From assembly GCF_025149915.1 (NCBI RefSeq), contig NZ_CP102278.1:2084501-2148500 (forward strand): a stretch of DNA of 64,000 nucleotides. Direction: 5' to 3'. A program made the position numbers and the translations under genes. Below, piece by piece: positions 1 to 8,087 of this stretch (positions are counted from its first letter, which is position 1; every line of letters begins with the position of its first letter). Source of the stretch: Coprococcus eutactus (GTDB taxonomy: Bacteria > Bacillota > Clostridia > Lachnospirales > Lachnospiraceae). The notes under the pieces were generated by a model, which did not search any database, was not told the DNA's origin, and saw only the letters and a list, made by a program, of their open reading frames with translations.

Positions 1-167
1 TTCTCGTTTGTTGCGTCTGTCATTGTAGCCTTTCTAAGATTTCTCTTTCTCTTAGTGGTCTTCTTTGTTAAGATATGACTCTTATAAGCTTTAGATCTCT
101 TTAAACCGCCGTTAGCTGTTTTCTTGAAACGCTTAGCTGCTGCTCTTTTTGTCTTTAATTTAGCCAT
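1..167 (-). CDS. rpmI: 50S ribosomal protein L35 (partial)
   Basis: This is the first 55 codons of ribosomal protein L35, a small basic protein of the large ribosomal subunit. The start is the ATG at 167, and the protein begins [20 protein letters not shown], the typical L35 opening. It is rich in Lys and Arg throughout. The family is usually about 65 residues, so roughly ten C-terminal residues and the stop lie off the left edge. It follows infC on the same strand by 40 bases, the conserved infC-rpmI-rplT order; rplT would be expected just outside the window. It is probably transcribed from the infC promoter. Confidence 0.95.
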   Translation of the reverse strand, partial: MAKLKTKRAAAKRFKKTANGGLKRSKAYKSHILTKKTTKRKRNLRKATMTDATNE

Positions 168-207
168 TTTACTCTACTTCCTCCTTGAATTATATGTCTA
201 TAATAAT

Positions 208-714
208 TTAACGCTTTTGTGTTAAAAACATTATCATGCTTCTGCCCTCAAACTTTGCAGGCTTATCAACCACAGCTATCTCTGCAAGCTTCTCTGCAAA
301 ATTGTCGAGGATAACTTTGGACTGCTCCACATGTGCAAGCTCTCTTCCTCTGAATCTCAAAGTAACCTTAACCTTGTCTCCATGCTCAAGGAACTTTCTC
401 GCCTGATTGATCTTAGTGTTAAGATCATTCGAATCAATGTTTGGTGAAAGTCTTACCTCTTTAACTTCCATTGTCTTCTGCTTTTTCTTAGCCTCTTTTT
501 CTTTTCTAGCCTGCTCGTAGCGGTACTTTCCGTAATCTACGATCTTACATACTGGTGGCTGAGCTTTAGGGGCTATCTTGACAAGATCAAGTCCTGCATC
601 CTGTGCCATCTTGAATGCATCTCTGGATGACATGATTCCTATAAGCTGACCATCTTCCCCGATGAGTCGTACCTCTCTGTCTCTAATCTGTTCGTTGATC
701 ATTAAATCGCTAAT
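208..714 (-). CDS. infC: translation initiation factor IF-3, with probable AUU start
   Basis: IF-3 binds the 30S subunit, prevents premature 50S joining and checks the start codon. The protein has the usual two-domain form: an N domain (INEQIRDREVRLIG), a Lys-rich linker (EQARKEKEAKKKQK) and a C domain (LRFRGRELAH). The first ATG is at 702, but the only good ribosome binding site, GGAGG at 724-728, is 21 bases from it. In frame and 9 bases after the GGAGG is an ATT codon at 714-712, which adds ISDL and gives 168 residues. AUU starts are known for infC and let IF-3 repress its own translation. I therefore place the start at 714. rpmI follows. Confidence 0.93.
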   Translation of the reverse strand: MSDLMINEQIRDREVRLIGEDGQLIGIMSSRDAFKMAQDAGLDLVKIAPKAQPPVCKIVDYGKYRYEQARKEKEAKKKQKTMEVKEVRLSPNIDSNDLNTKINQARKFLEHGDKVKVTLRFRGRELAHVEQSKVILDNFAEKLAEIAVVDKPAKFEGRSMIMFLTQKR

Positions 715-783
715 GACTCTCTACCTCCACATTTTTAAAATTTCGTATTACAAGCTGCTATTGTAAGCCACTCTCATAACATA

Positions 784-816
784 AGAAAAGTGGATAGAAC
801 AAACCATCCACTTTCT
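784..816 (-). promoter_or_regulatory. hairpin in infC leader (possible L20-type autoregulatory leader)
   Basis: The infC transcript has a leader of about 280 bases. Near its middle is an inverted repeat, AAGAAAGTGGAT pairing with ATCCACTTTTCTT around a short loop. The bases after it are only moderately U-rich, so it could be an attenuator or part of a larger fold. In Firmicutes the infC-rpmI-rplT leader is bound by L20 and acts as an attenuator. That role is assigned here from position, not from a full match to the leader consensus. I see no ORF in 730-1003. Confidence 0.5.
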
Positions 817-1003
817 TAATAAAAAGCATATTCAAAATACAGGCTGAGCCTGGAAATTCCTCTAAGCTAATTTATTTACCCGAGACATGAAATATAATCC
901 TGAATTATAATCCTAAATTACAACCTTTGATCCTAAAGATCTGTCATGCTGAGGTGAGAGCGGATACTCTGCTTCTATGTTCACTGTTTTACACAGCAAT
1001 GGT

Positions 1004-1032
1004 AGAATACCATATCTGCAGTGCTATGTCAA
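1004..1032 (-). promoter_or_regulatory. promoter of infC-rpmI
   Basis: On the minus strand there is a perfect -35 box TTGACA (1032-1027), a 17-base spacer and a -10 box TATTCT (1009-1004). Transcription would start near base 997, leaving a leader of about 280 bases before infC. Confidence 0.85.
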
Positions 1033-1076
1033 TATTTTTTTATTTACATAAAGAGCTTTACATGAAGAGTCATTCC

Positions 1077-3212
1077 TCACTCTGTCTGTGAGTCTTCTTC
1101 ATCCTCGTGGGACTCTATCGGTATGAATACCCTTGTATTCTCAGCTTCGCCATCTATCTCCTGGCCTGCCTGGGCTTTCTTCACAAAATACATCTGAGAA
1201 TCAAGTCTGGTTTTTCCCCTGAGATCCTGTTTCACATATGAACCGTCAGGCTGCATAATATGTGCTTTGAGGGTGTCTGCCAGCTGTATCTGGAGTATCT
1301 CCTTCACCTTTGTCTTGAGTCCCGGATCCTCGACCGGGAAAGTGATCTCCACTCTCTTGTCAAGGTTTCTAGGCATCCAGTCAGCACTTCCCATGTATAT
1401 ATCCTCAAATCCGTCATTGTAGAAATAGAATATTCTTGAGTGTTCAAGATAATTTCCCACGATCGACCTGACTGAAATATTCTCAGAAAGGCCCGGGACT
1501 CCTGCCTTGATACAACATATTCCTCTGACTATCAGATCTATCTTCACACCTGCCTTTGACGCATCATAGAGCGCGTTCATGATAACCGGATCACACAGAC
1601 TGTTCATCTTGGCAACTATCCTTGCCTTCTTGCCCTGTCTTGCATTCTCCGCCTCACGTCCTATCAGCATGAGGAATTTGTCCTTCAGCCATATCGGTGC
1701 AACCGCAAGCTTATTCCACTTCTTCGGCTCTGAGTATCCTGACAGCATGTTAAACACCGCAGTGGCATCCTCTCCTATGGCATCACTGCATGTTAGAAGG
1801 CCCATATCAGTGTAGAGCTTTGCCGTCTGGTCATTGTAGTTTCCTGTTCCAAGGTGAACATATCTCCTGATTCCATCCTCCTCACGTCTCACAACGAGGG
1901 CAATCTTGGAATGCGTCTTCAGGCCGACCAGACCATATATTACGTGACAGCCAGCCTGCTCAAGTTTCTTTGCCCATGCAATATTGTTTTCCTCATCAAA
2001 CCTGGCCTTAAGTTCTACAAGAACCGTTACCTGCTTGCCGTTTTCTGCCGCCTGGGCAAGTGCTGCTATTATAGGTGAATTGCCGCTGACACGGTAGAGT
2101 GTCTGTTTTATCGCCAGAACATCTGGGTCATTTGCCGCTTGTCTGATAAATTCTATGACAGGTGTAAACTCATAATATGGATGGAACAGCAGTATGTCCC
2201 CCTTCCTTATCCTGTCAAATATATGGCTGTAATCACCCATCCCCGGCACCGGCTGAGGCTTGTACTTTGGATACTTGAGATGTTCAAATCCTTCTATGCC
2301 ATTTACCTTCATGAGGAACGTGAGATCAAGAGGTCCATTTATCTTATACACAACTTCATCATCTACTCCGAGATGATTCTTGAGTTCCTTCAGGAGCTTC
2401 TTGTCCATAGCCTCATCCACCTCGAGACGGATGACCTCGCCCCACTGTCTCTGCTTAAGCTGCTTTTCAATCTCCTTTAAAAGATCTGCTGTCTCCTCCT
2501 CGTCTATGGAGAAGTCTGCATTTCTCATGATCCTGTACGGATATGCGCACACTATATCATAGCTCAAGAACAATTTGTCAAGGTTCTTCTCGATAACCTC
2601 CTCGAGAAGTATGATCTCGGTGACATCCTTCTCCTCCGATGGCAGTTTCACTATCCTAGGCAGCACTGACGGCACCTGAACCGTGGCTATATCGGTTACA
2701 TCTTTCTTCTTATCATATATAAGCGCACCGATGTTCAGCGATTTGTTTCGCACAAGCGGAAATGGTCTGGATGAGTCGACCGCCATAGGTGTGAGGACCG
2801 GATACACATCCTTCTCAAAATATTTGTCCACATACTTCGCCTGCTTCGGCGTGAGATCCTCGTAATGTCTTACAAGCTTCAATCCATTCTGTGCGAGCTG
2901 AGGGATGAGTGATCTGTTAAGCGTCTGATACTGGTTCTTCATGAATTCCTTTGTGCTCACATGAAGCGCATCCAGCTGCTCCTGAGGAGTCATACCCGCA
3001 ATATCCTTCTTGGTGTATCCCGCATGTACCATATCTGTCAGAGATGCAATCCTGACCATAAAGAATTCATCCAGATTGGATGCTGTAATGCTGAGAAACT
3101 TTATCCTCTCAAACAACGGTATAGTCTTGTCTTTCGCTTCGGAAAGACATCTCTTGTCAAATTCCAGCCAGCTGAGCTCTCTGTTATAAAAAATCGGATT
3201 CTTATCTGCCAT
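1077..3212 (-). CDS. ppk: polyphosphate kinase 1
   Basis: PPK1 reversibly makes inorganic polyphosphate from ATP through a phosphohistidine intermediate. The 711 residues match the full-length family: the N domain opens NRELSWLEFDKR, the middle contains FHPYYEF and IKQTLYRVSGNSP, and the catalytic region has LKTHSKIALVVRR with the expected phospho-accepting His. A second phospholipase D-like half follows (YLEHSRIFYFYNDG, YMGSADWMPRNLDKRVE). The tail is acidic (SHEDEEDSQTE). The stop of the upstream exopolyphosphatase-like gene is only three bases away, so making and breaking polyphosphate appear to be co-transcribed. No strong terminator was seen between it and the infC promoter. Confidence 0.96.
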   Translation of the reverse strand: MADKNPIFYNRELSWLEFDKRCLSEAKDKTIPLFERIKFLSITASNLDEFFMVRIASLTDMVHAGYTKKDIAGMTPQEQLDALHVSTKEFMKNQYQTLNRSLIPQLAQNGLKLVRHYEDLTPKQAKYVDKYFEKDVYPVLTPMAVDSSRPFPLVRNKSLNIGALIYDKKKDVTDIATVQVPSVLPRIVKLPSEEKDVTEIILLEEVIEKNLDKLFLSYDIVCAYPYRIMRNADFSIDEEETADLLKEIEKQLKQRQWGEVIRLEVDEAMDKKLLKELKNHLGVDDEVVYKINGPLDLTFLMKVNGIEGFEHLKYPKYKPQPVPGMGDYSHIFDRIRKGDILLFHPYYEFTPVIEFIRQAANDPDVLAIKQTLYRVSGNSPIIAALAQAAENGKQVTVLVELKARFDEENNIAWAKKLEQAGCHVIYGLVGLKTHSKIALVVRREEDGIRRYVHLGTGNYNDQTAKLYTDMGLLTCSDAIGEDATAVFNMLSGYSEPKKWNKLAVAPIWLKDKFLMLIGREAENARQGKKARIVAKMNSLCDPVIMNALYDASKAGVKIDLIVRGICCIKAGVPGLSENISVRSIVGNYLEHSRIFYFYNDGFEDIYMGSADWMPRNLDKRVEITFPVEDPGLKTKVKEILQIQLADTLKAHIMQPDGSYVKQDLRGKTRLDSQMYFVKKAQAGQEIDGEAENTRVFIPIESHEDEEDSQTE

Positions 3213-3215
3213 ATA

Positions 3216-4748
3216 TTACAGCCCCCTTTTCTGCTTAAGCACAGGTTTCACGCCAAATACCTTTCTGAAAAGCTCTGTCTTTGTCCTGAATACCCCGGCC
3301 TCAAGTGTTATGTCATTCAGCGTATCGACCGTCATGGTGAGTACGCTGTCCTTACAATTAAACTTCATATTCTCTATCTTCTGTCTGTGGCTCTTGTCCA
3401 GCACATCCGCGATCCTCAGTATGGATGTGAGCTTCGCCACCTTCATATAATCCGCAGTCATCAGCGATACCTGTGCCTTGGTCTGAGATGGAAGATAATA
3501 CTCATTGAACTTTACGATATTTGCTATCTCCTCCCTCTCCTTATGTGACAGTCCAAGTATCTCAGTGGACATGATTATATGATATGACATCATTGTTCCC
3601 TCGTTCATATTCACAAACTTACCGCAACTGTGGAGCATGGCAGCTATCTGGAGCTGCAACCTCTCCCGCTTTCCAAGTCCGTGTATGACCTTGAACGAGT
3701 CAAATATATCAAGGGCATTCTGCATTACGTTCTGTGTATGTCTTCTGTTGACCTTGTACTTCTTTGCTATACTGTTAGCGGACGCAATGATATCCTCGTC
3801 AAAGTCCTTATCTATAAGCAGTGTTCCATGCTTATCCATGTAATCAGCAACTATACCGTCACAGAAGGTTACATCAGGGGTTATTATATCCTCCGCCCTT
3901 GAATTGTCCAGAAATGACTGGTATATGATCGCCATAGGCAGCATGAGCGTTGCCCTCTCATACGGAACCCCATACTTTTCAGAGAGGATCTCCGGAGTAG
4001 TCTCAACAACCTTATGGTAGAGAACTCTGAACTGATCTCTTGTGATCTTGTCCACAATCTTCAGCTCAGGCCCGACCTTCTTCAGGTTCGCAATTCCATC
4101 ACCGATCGCTATGATGCTCTTTATATCCTTGTCGTTTATAAAGAGATTCCTGAACTCCTCTATGAAATTCGACACGAACTCTTCCATGATATTCTCAAGG
4201 GCAACCGTATCGGCACCATATTTTGCAAGATAATCCCTGATTCTCACTGCTCCTATCGGAAGATTCTGTGTCTGTATGAGATTCTGCTTGTCAAATATGG
4301 ATATCTGGAGACTTCCCGCACCGATATCGAGCAGGGCTCTGTTCTTGGTCTCCTCCTGTCCAAATCTGTACTTTGCAGCGCAGGCCTTGTAATTCATAAA
4401 CCTCTGTTCCGAATTGCTGAGCACCGTAACGTCGATGCCTGTGTGCTGTTTTATCCTCTCAAGAACCATGACTGAGTTCTCCGCCTCACGCACGGCAGAA
4501 GATGCATACGCCTTATAATCACGCACATCATACTCTTTCATCTTTCTGCGGAACTTGTTCAGTATCTCGCACACCTTCACTGTTGATTTCTCTGTGATCT
4601 TGCCACTGTTGTATGTATCGCTTCCGAGTTCAACTGTACTGTTGACATAATCGATCTCCTTCGCCCCTTTTTTCGGAGTTATCTCATATATCTTCATTGA
4701 CAACTCGTTGGATCCCACATCAATGGCAGCAAATATTTTATTTGCCAT
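3216..4748 (-). CDS. ppx: Ppx/GppA-family exopolyphosphatase with C-terminal HD region
   Basis: This 510-residue protein belongs to the Ppx/GppA phosphatases, which remove terminal phosphates from polyphosphate or guanosine pentaphosphate. The ASKHA-fold motifs are clear: AAIDVGSNELSMKIYE at the N terminus, YASSAVREAEN, ALLDIGAGSLQISIF and IAIGDGIANL. From about residue 310 comes an HD-like helical part (QIAAMLHSCGKFVNMNEG, ILRIADVLDKSHRQ). A GTG at 4757 is in frame, but AGGAGG is spaced properly for the ATG at 4748, so that start is used. The gene ends three bases before ppk. Whether polyphosphate or pppGpp is the substrate cannot be told from sequence. Confidence 0.9.
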   Translation of the reverse strand: MANKIFAAIDVGSNELSMKIYEITPKKGAKEIDYVNSTVELGSDTYNSGKITEKSTVKVCEILNKFRRKMKEYDVRDYKAYASSAVREAENSVMVLERIKQHTGIDVTVLSNSEQRFMNYKACAAKYRFGQEETKNRALLDIGAGSLQISIFDKQNLIQTQNLPIGAVRIRDYLAKYGADTVALENIMEEFVSNFIEEFRNLFINDKDIKSIIAIGDGIANLKKVGPELKIVDKITRDQFRVLYHKVVETTPEILSEKYGVPYERATLMLPMAIIYQSFLDNSRAEDIITPDVTFCDGIVADYMDKHGTLLIDKDFDEDIIASANSIAKKYKVNRRHTQNVMQNALDIFDSFKVIHGLGKRERLQLQIAAMLHSCGKFVNMNEGTMMSYHIIMSTEILGLSHKEREEIANIVKFNEYYLPSQTKAQVSLMTADYMKVAKLTSILRIADVLDKSHRQKIENMKFNCKDSVLTMTVDTLNDITLEAGVFRTKTELFRKVFGVKPVLKQKRGL

Positions 4749-4775
4749 TTTCCCCACCTCCTGTTAAATAATATA

Positions 4776-5753
4776 TCAATACGTTCCTATGATCTTAAAA
4801 TCCATTGAATCCTTTGCTATTCTTTCAAGTGCATCTATCGCAGCCGCATCCATCAGACTTCCCTCAAGAGTTATAAAGAATGAATATTCCCATTTTCTGC
4901 CCCTGAGAGGTCTCGACTCTATGCTTGTCATGTTGAGTCCGTCATGCTTTATATGTCCAAGTATGCTGTATAGTGTTCCACTCTCATGCGGCAACGAAAA
5001 GCATATGGATATATTCTTCGACGTCTTCACATATTCTTTTCTCTTCGAGAGTATGATGAATCTGGTCGTATTGTTCTCATTGTTGACTATGTCATCCCTG
5101 AGTATCTTAAGTCCATATATATCCGCTGCCAGCGCGCTGGCTATCGCCGCCTGTGATCTGTCCCCGTCATCCCTCACCTTCACTGCACCGACCGCAGTGT
5201 TGGCAACGGGGCACTGGGTGTACCCGCAAGCCTCTAGGAACTCACTACACTGCATAAGTCCCTGTGGATGGGAGTACACAGTCTTTATATCTGATATCTC
5301 TGCATCCGGAAGTCCCATCAGCATATGGGCAACCTTGACCTCATCGCCTCCGACTATGGTAAGACCGCTGCTGCCGACCATATCATATATTCCATTTACA
5401 AATCCGGCTGAAGAATTCTCTATAGGCAGAACTCCGTAGTCTGCATCCCCATCCTTCACAGCTTTCACAACACCATCAAACTTTGCCACATTTATATTTT
5501 TGATATCCTTGCCAAAATAATCATGCATCGCCTGATGACTGTACGCTCCGGGAACCCCCTGATACACGACAACCGTATCACCATCCACCTTCAACTTGTC
5601 AACGAGGTGAAATTCTCGTACTATATCCGAGCTGCTGTGATCCGCCAGCATTTGCCTATCCTCATCGCCTATCTCTTTTATCAACTGATTCTTTCTGTCT
5701 ATCAGTTTCTGTATCTGATCCTCAAGATCATTTATCTCTTCCAAAGTGCCCAT
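4776..5753 (-). CDS. pheA: prephenate dehydratase with vestigial chorismate-mutase-like N terminus
   Basis: Prephenate dehydratase turns prephenate into phenylpyruvate for phenylalanine synthesis. The catalytic domain runs from about residue 60 (VVVYQGVPGAYSHQA) to the NNTTRFIIL motif near 235. A C-terminal ACT domain follows and contains the ESRP motif that binds phenylalanine, so feedback inhibition is expected. In many Clostridia the enzyme is fused to a full chorismate mutase of about 90 residues. Here only about 50 residues precede the dehydratase, beginning with a helix (INDLEDQIQKLIDRKNQLI) that resembles mutase helix 1. The mutase therefore looks truncated and is probably inactive. 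It sits between ppx and folB-folK on the same strand. Confidence 0.88.
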   Translation of the reverse strand: MGTLEEINDLEDQIQKLIDRKNQLIKEIGDEDRQMLADHSSSDIVREFHLVDKLKVDGDTVVVYQGVPGAYSHQAMHDYFGKDIKNINVAKFDGVVKAVKDGDADYGVLPIENSSAGFVNGIYDMVGSSGLTIVGGDEVKVAHMLMGLPDAEISDIKTVYSHPQGLMQCSEFLEACGYTQCPVANTAVGAVKVRDDGDRSQAAIASALAADIYGLKILRDDIVNNENNTTRFIILSKRKEYVKTSKNISICFSLPHESGTLYSILGHIKHDGLNMTSIESRPLRGRKWEYSFFITLEGSLMDAAAIDALERIAKDSMDFKIIGTY

Positions 5754-5786
5754 GTATATACCTTTCCATCAACTCCAGTCTGCTTT

Positions 5787-6608
5787 TCAACTGTTTTTGT
5801 CAAGTTTACTTGCCAGTTCATCAACAGTGCTGCCGAGCAGCGGATGCCTCTTGTAGCCCGCTATCGCCGACAGGGGTTGCAACACAAATGCCCTTTTGTG
5901 CATCTCTGCATGAGGTATGTGCAGATCTTCGCTGTCATACACTAGATCATCAAAAAGCAGTATATCTATATCCAGGGTTCTAGGTCCCCAGTGTATTATC
6001 CGCTTTCTTCCCGCATCCTTCTCTATTGCATTGACAAGATTAAGCAGCTCCTCCGGCTCCCTGAGAGTCTCTATCTCAAGACATCCATTCAGGAAATCGT
6101 CCTGTTCAACCCCGCCATATGGCTCTGTCTCTATAAAATCCGACACCTTAGTTACCTTAGTGTATCTGTCCTTGTTGAGTTCATCTATCGCCATATCGAG
6201 GTATGATTCTCTATCTCCCATATTGGAACCAAGTCCCAGATATGCGACATGCTTTTTCCTGCTTATAGACACCGATACATTGTCGACATGTACCAAAACA
6301 GGTGCCCACGGCTTTTTGACAGTCACGTCAACGCCTCGCACATCATCGTATTTCAAGAGTATCGTATCCGCAATCTCCTCCGCCACAGTCTCGATCAGCT
6401 TATAATTCTTATTCTTCATGATATCCTGGATATCATTACACACCAATCCATAATTCACCGACTTATCAAGGTCGTCCGATCTTCCCGCGGCTCTTGTAGA
6501 CACATGCATCGACACGTCAACTATGAACTTCTGTCCAAGTACAGTCTCCTCGCGGTACACTCCATGATGGGCGAATATCTCAAGTCCCTTTATATTTATT
6601 TTGTCCAT
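5787..6608 (-). CDS. folBK: bifunctional dihydroneopterin aldolase / HPPK
   Basis: This fusion carries two consecutive folate steps. The aldolase domain (about residues 1-115) begins MDKINIKGLEIFAHHGVYREE and makes 6-hydroxymethyl-dihydropterin. The pyrophosphokinase domain (about 118-273) has the hallmarks AYLGLGSNMGDR and HWGPRTLDIDILLFDD and activates that product for FolP. A GTG at 6617 is also in frame, but AGAAGG is better spaced for the ATG at 6608. The gene follows folP after 100 bases that contain a short tandem repeat. It is the last gene of the folC-HD-folP-folBK run. Confidence 0.95.
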   Translation of the reverse strand: MDKINIKGLEIFAHHGVYREETVLGQKFIVDVSMHVSTRAAGRSDDLDKSVNYGLVCNDIQDIMKNKNYKLIETVAEEIADTILLKYDDVRGVDVTVKKPWAPVLVHVDNVSVSISRKKHVAYLGLGSNMGDRESYLDMAIDELNKDRYTKVTKVSDFIETEPYGGVEQDDFLNGCLEIETLREPEELLNLVNAIEKDAGRKRIIHWGPRTLDIDILLFDDLVYDSEDLHIPHAEMHKRAFVLQPLSAIAGYKRHPLLGSTVDELASKLDKNS

Positions 6609-6639
6609 ATCTGTCACCTTCTATCTGACTGACGTCTTC

Positions 6640-6722
6640 TTTCTAGCAGATTCTATCTGTCGCCTTACATCTGGCATCTTTTATCTGGCATCTTCTATCT
6701 GGCATCTTTTATCTGGCATTCA
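6640..6722. repeat. 14-bp tandem repeat between folP and folBK
   Basis: Read on the minus strand, the unit ATGCCAGATAAAAG occurs about four times in a row (the copies end AAAAG, AGAAG, AAAAG, GTAAG). More diverged copies (GACAGATAGAA) run up to the folBK ribosome binding site. The last sense codons and stop of folP lie inside the first unit. Confidence 0.8.
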
Positions 6723-7518
6723 GCATTGCATATGTCATCTTGAGTGCCCTGTAGTTGCTCTTTACATTATGTACTCTGAAGAAATCACAGCCCTTTACAA
6801 GTCCTAGAACAGATGTCGCCACCGTTCCCTCCTCACGCTCTGTGACGGGAAGATCAAGTGTGAGACCTATCATGGACTTTCTCGAAGTTCCAAGTAATAT
6901 AGGAAGCTGCCACTTGTGGAGCAGCTCCAGATTGTTCATCAGGAGAAGATTCTGGTTCAAGTCCTTTGCAAATCCAATTCCGGGATCTACCATGATCTTG
7001 TTTCTATCTATTCCTGCCGCAAGTGCCATATTCACAGACTCATCCAAGTCTGCCACAACATCGGCAAGATAATCAGTGTAATCAGTGTTATCTCTGTTGT
7101 GCATGAGACAGCAGGACTTGTCGTACTTTGCGATGACTTCTGCCATCTTGTCGTCGTATTTGAGTCCCCATATGTCATTTATCAGGTCTGCACCTGCATG
7201 TATACCCGCCTCTGCAACGGCTGACTTGTATGTGTCAAGTGACACTGCAACGTCAAATCTGCTCTTTATCGCCTCTATGATCGGGGCTGTTCTCCAGGTC
7301 TCCTCCTCATCTGAGATCTTTGTATATCCAGGTCTTGTGGATTCTCCGCCTACATCGATGATGACCGCCCCCTCGGCTATCATCTTCTCGGTCGTCTCAA
7401 GTGCTGTATCCATGGTATTGTGCTGACCGCCATCCGAAAACGAATCCGGCGTGACATTCAATATTCCCATAACATACGGCTCTTCCCCTGTCTCAAAACT
7501 TTTGTTGCCTATTATCAT
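6709..7518 (-). CDS. folP: dihydropteroate synthase
   Basis: FolP joins the pterin pyrophosphate made by FolK to p-aminobenzoate, giving dihydropteroate; it is the sulfonamide target. The TIM-barrel family motifs are complete: VMGILNVTPDSFSDGG near the N terminus, IIDVGGESTRPGY, LINDIWGLKYD, MVDPGIGFAKDLNQN and LLGTSRKSMIG. The 269-residue length is normal. A TTG at 7533 is in frame, but GGAGG is spaced for the ATG at 7518 (MIIGNKSFETG). The stop codon falls inside the 14-bp tandem repeat. The gene is downstream of the HD protein and upstream of folBK. Confidence 0.96.
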   Translation of the reverse strand: MIIGNKSFETGEEPYVMGILNVTPDSFSDGGQHNTMDTALETTEKMIAEGAVIIDVGGESTRPGYTKISDEEETWRTAPIIEAIKSRFDVAVSLDTYKSAVAEAGIHAGADLINDIWGLKYDDKMAEVIAKYDKSCCLMHNRDNTDYTDYLADVVADLDESVNMALAAGIDRNKIMVDPGIGFAKDLNQNLLLMNNLELLHKWQLPILLGTSRKSMIGLTLDLPVTEREEGTVATSVLGLVKGCDFFRVHNVKSNYRALKMTYAMLNAR

Positions 7519-7592
7519 CCTTTTATCCTCCAATCGCTGTGTTTATTCACAGACGTATTTTCCCTTGTTATAGAACATCTGCCATTTTAATT

Positions 7593-8087
7593 CTAATATA
7601 TTATTCCCTTATTCCTCTCAGAATCCGGCCAGTAACACTCATCTATGGCTGCACAATCGAAACAATTTCTAGATAACTTGTCCGCCTTGTACAGAAAATA
7701 TGCCAGTCCGTGTCTGTCTGCTCCGTCCGTGTTATGTGAGCCTATCGCGTCACAGATAATTTCCGTCTCATCTTCTTCAAACCCGCACTGTCTGAGTATA
7801 TCACCGGCATAACGCACACTCAGGATATGATGCTCCATTCCCGTATTATCCGGGTCCGCCCGCCCCACATCGTGAAGCAATGCCGCAGCATATATAAGCT
7901 CTCTGTCTATACCTGCGCCTTCATCCATATCTAACATATAGGCGATCCTGGCAACATCCAGGCAGTGATCCAGCCCATGACAGCAGAATATCCTGGCAAG
8001 CTCCCGTTCTCTTATCATACCCATAAGGAAACGGTAGGTCTCATTTTTCAGTATATTGTCAATTCTCTGCATAGGTGCCTTAGTCAT
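7593..8087 (-). CDS. HD-domain phosphohydrolase in the folate operon
   Basis: This is a 164-residue HD-superfamily protein, probably a metal-dependent phosphohydrolase. The conserved ligands are visible as CHGLDHCLDVARIA, then AAALLHDVGRADPDN, and later ADKLSRNCFDC. The start chosen is the ATG at 8087, which overlaps the folC stop by 8 bases in the common ATGACTAA arrangement, with GGAGG upstream. Translational coupling to FolC is likely. The exact substrate is unknown. A role in dephosphorylating a pterin intermediate is attractive because classical Nudix folate enzymes are absent here, but that is inference from position only. Confidence 0.8.
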   Translation of the reverse strand: MTKAPMQRIDNILKNETYRFLMGMIRERELARIFCCHGLDHCLDVARIAYMLDMDEGAGIDRELIYAAALLHDVGRADPDNTGMEHHILSVRYAGDILRQCGFEEDETEIICDAIGSHNTDGADRHGLAYFLYKADKLSRNCFDCAAIDECYWPDSERNKGIIY

